Part shown: positions 7,495-8,057 of the stretch, piece after piece
Layout of the letters: each line of letters starts with the position of its first letter
Position numbering within the stretch: the first letter of the stretch is position 1
Source: Nitrosomonas sp.
GTDB lineage: Bacteria > Pseudomonadota > Gammaproteobacteria > Burkholderiales > Nitrosomonadaceae
Reading direction: 5' to 3'
Length of the DNA: 8,057 bases
Assembly: GCA_021774205.1 (NCBI GenBank)
Contig: JAJFJI010000111.1
Span: forward strand, 1 to 8,057
Translations under genes and position numbers: made by a program
The notes under the pieces: model-generated
Told to the model about the DNA's origin: nothing
Seen by the model: the letters and a program-made list of their open reading frames with translations, nothing else
The model's database searches: none

Positions 7495-7752
7495 TGATAA
7501 CGTCCAAATTTATGTGAATCTATTGTAACTATTTAGCTTACCCCTAACATCAAACATTTTGGTGTTATAAAATGATCATTTGCACGTGTAAACTCATATT
7601 GTGTGCCTTGAACTGACGAATGATAGGGGCAATCTGAACAGTTACTGTGATGCACTGAATAGTTGCAATCTATTAAACCAAATAACCGCAGTTGATTGCT
7701 GCAAATTATGGCTAACCAAATGAATTTTAAGTATATATGCTCATTTTCACTA
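7495..7752. other. Non-coding spacer downstream of rmlA
   Basis: This is the first part of the 428-bp rmlA-rmlC gap. Short reading frames on both strands here lack ribosome sites and recognisable motifs, so I call no gene. Apart from the hairpin at 7545-7567, I see a distant 6-bp inverted match, CCCCTA (7541-7546) with TAGGGG (7624-7629), which may be chance. Confidence 0.5.
7545..7567. repeat. Hairpin 50 nt past the rmlA stop
   Basis: TAACATCAAA (7545-7554) pairs with TTTGGTGTTA (7558-7567) over 10 bp with one G-U pair on the plus strand and a CAT loop. It is followed by TAAAATG rather than a T tract, so it is not a standard intrinsic terminator. It may mark the 3' end of an rmlA transcript. 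Confidence 0.45.
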
Positions 7753-7781
7753 TTCACCTTCTGGGCGAATGGTGCTATAGT
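7753..7781 (+). promoter_or_regulatory. Probable sigma70 promoter with extended -10, reading toward rmlC
   Basis: The -35 is TTCACC (7753-7758), the spacer is 17 bp, and the -10 is TATAGT (7776-7781) preceded by TG at 7773-7774, giving the extended TGnTATAGT form. Start of transcription would be near 7788, leaving a leader of about 135 nt before rmlC. This is the best promoter-like pair in the window and suggests rmlC is not expressed only by read-through from rmlA. Confidence 0.5.
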
Positions 7782-7787
7782 GTTTTT

Positions 7788-7922
7788 AGCTCACCGTCTT
7801 GTGCCGCTGTCAGCGCTGCAATTCGTTTTAATAGTTTACTGTTACGCCTCACTGCGTCTTGCCTGGGTCAAAAGACGGTGCACTCTAAACACCACTCAAC
7901 TACAGTTTTTAAGTTTATAAAT
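7788..7922 (+). promoter_or_regulatory. Putative structured 5' leader of rmlC with alternative stems
   Basis: AAGACGGTG (7872-7880) can pair with a far partner, CACCGTCTT (7792-7800), a perfect 9-bp match extended by two more pairs after one mismatch. It can also pair with a near partner, CAC (7850-7852) plus CGTCTT (7855-7860), 9 bp with a 2-nt bulge and an 11-nt loop. The partners sit in two imperfect direct copies, CTCACCGTCTTGTGCC (7790-7805) and CTCACTGCGTCTTGCC (7848-7863). The two stems exclude each other. No known riboswitch class was recognised, and no terminator hairpin directly abuts the T5 near 7904-7908, so any regulatory mechanism is inference. Confidence 0.35.
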
Positions 7923-8057
7923 ATGAAAGCGACGCAACTTGCTATTTCTGATGTTTACTTGCTTGAACCGCGAGTATTCGGTGACGAACGAGGTTTTTTT
8001 TTCGAGAGCTTTAACCAGCGGCAATTCGAAAATGCCATTGGAAGAAAAGTGACATTT
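7923..8057 (+). CDS. rmlC: dTDP-4-dehydrorhamnose 3,5-epimerase, 5' part only
   Basis: This frame stays open to the window edge, giving the first 45 residues of a protein normally about 180 long. It starts MKATQLAISDVYLLEPRVFG and continues DERGFFFESFNQRQFE (21-36), the highly conserved N-terminal stretch of RmlC (RfbC). The enzyme epimerises C3 and C5 of dTDP-4-keto-6-deoxyglucose in dTDP-L-rhamnose synthesis. The catalytic His/Tyr region lies beyond the window. The ATG at 7923 is two bases after a TAA in another frame and has an A/T-rich, Shine-Dalgarno-poor upstream. A run of nine T (7994-8002) encodes part of the GFFFE motif. It lies 428 bp from rmlA, with its own probable promoter. Confidence 0.93.
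   Translation, partial: MKATQLAISDVYLLEPRVFGDERGFFFESFNQRQFENAIGRKVTF

Noticed and set aside
7533..7757. Minus-strand 74-codon frame with a Cys/His-rich stretch (HHSNCSDCPYH)
   Set aside because: It has no ribosome site and no full zinc-binding pattern, and it lies wholly in a gap with plus-strand signals; probably chance.
7696..7920. Small hydrophobic frame of 74 codons ending two bases before rmlC
   Set aside because: It starts with TTG (or ATG at 7708) with no ribosome site, has no recognisable domain, and overlaps the probable promoter and structured leader; hydrophobicity alone is common in T-rich DNA.

Overview
The window is part of a cell-surface polysaccharide (O-antigen or exopolysaccharide) biosynthesis locus from a Gram-negative bacterium. 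Protein style (a WbpL/WbpM pair, RmlA/RmlC, an MsbA-type exporter) and moderately AT-rich DNA suggest a proteobacterium, most likely beta or gamma. I cannot fix the genus from sequence alone.

Layout: (1) A complete class V aminotransferase of the alanine/serine-glyoxylate type (35-1267, +), closed by a strong intrinsic terminator, which makes it a separate unit beside the cluster. (2) A two-gene operon (1456-4324, +): a WecA/WbpL-like glycosyl-1-phosphate transferase overlapping by 8 nt a WbpM/CapD-like membrane-anchored UDP-sugar 4,6-dehydratase. (3) A convergent gap, then an MsbA-like ABC exporter on the minus strand (4516-6180). Its membrane domain looks normal, but nearly every nucleotide-binding and catalytic motif of its ATPase domain is altered. 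(4) A 369-bp divergent gap, then rmlA (6550-7494, +) with an unusual 25-residue N-terminal extension. (5) A 428-bp gap with a good extended -10 promoter and a leader able to form alternative hairpins, then the start of rmlC (7923 to the window edge, +).

How it fits together: the WbpM-like enzyme would make a UDP-4-keto-6-deoxy-HexNAc that leads to QuiNAc/FucNAc-type sugars, and the WbpL-like enzyme would load such a sugar phosphate onto undecaprenyl phosphate to start the repeat unit. RmlA and RmlC belong to dTDP-L-rhamnose synthesis; rmlB and rmlD are not in the window. The ABC protein would normally flip a lipid-linked product, but with this ATPase domain it probably cannot hydrolyse ATP normally. 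It is the strongest candidate here for something unusual: a pseudo-ATPase paralogue or a gene decaying by point mutation with its frame intact.

No tRNA, rRNA, CRISPR array, insertion sequence or integrase was seen.
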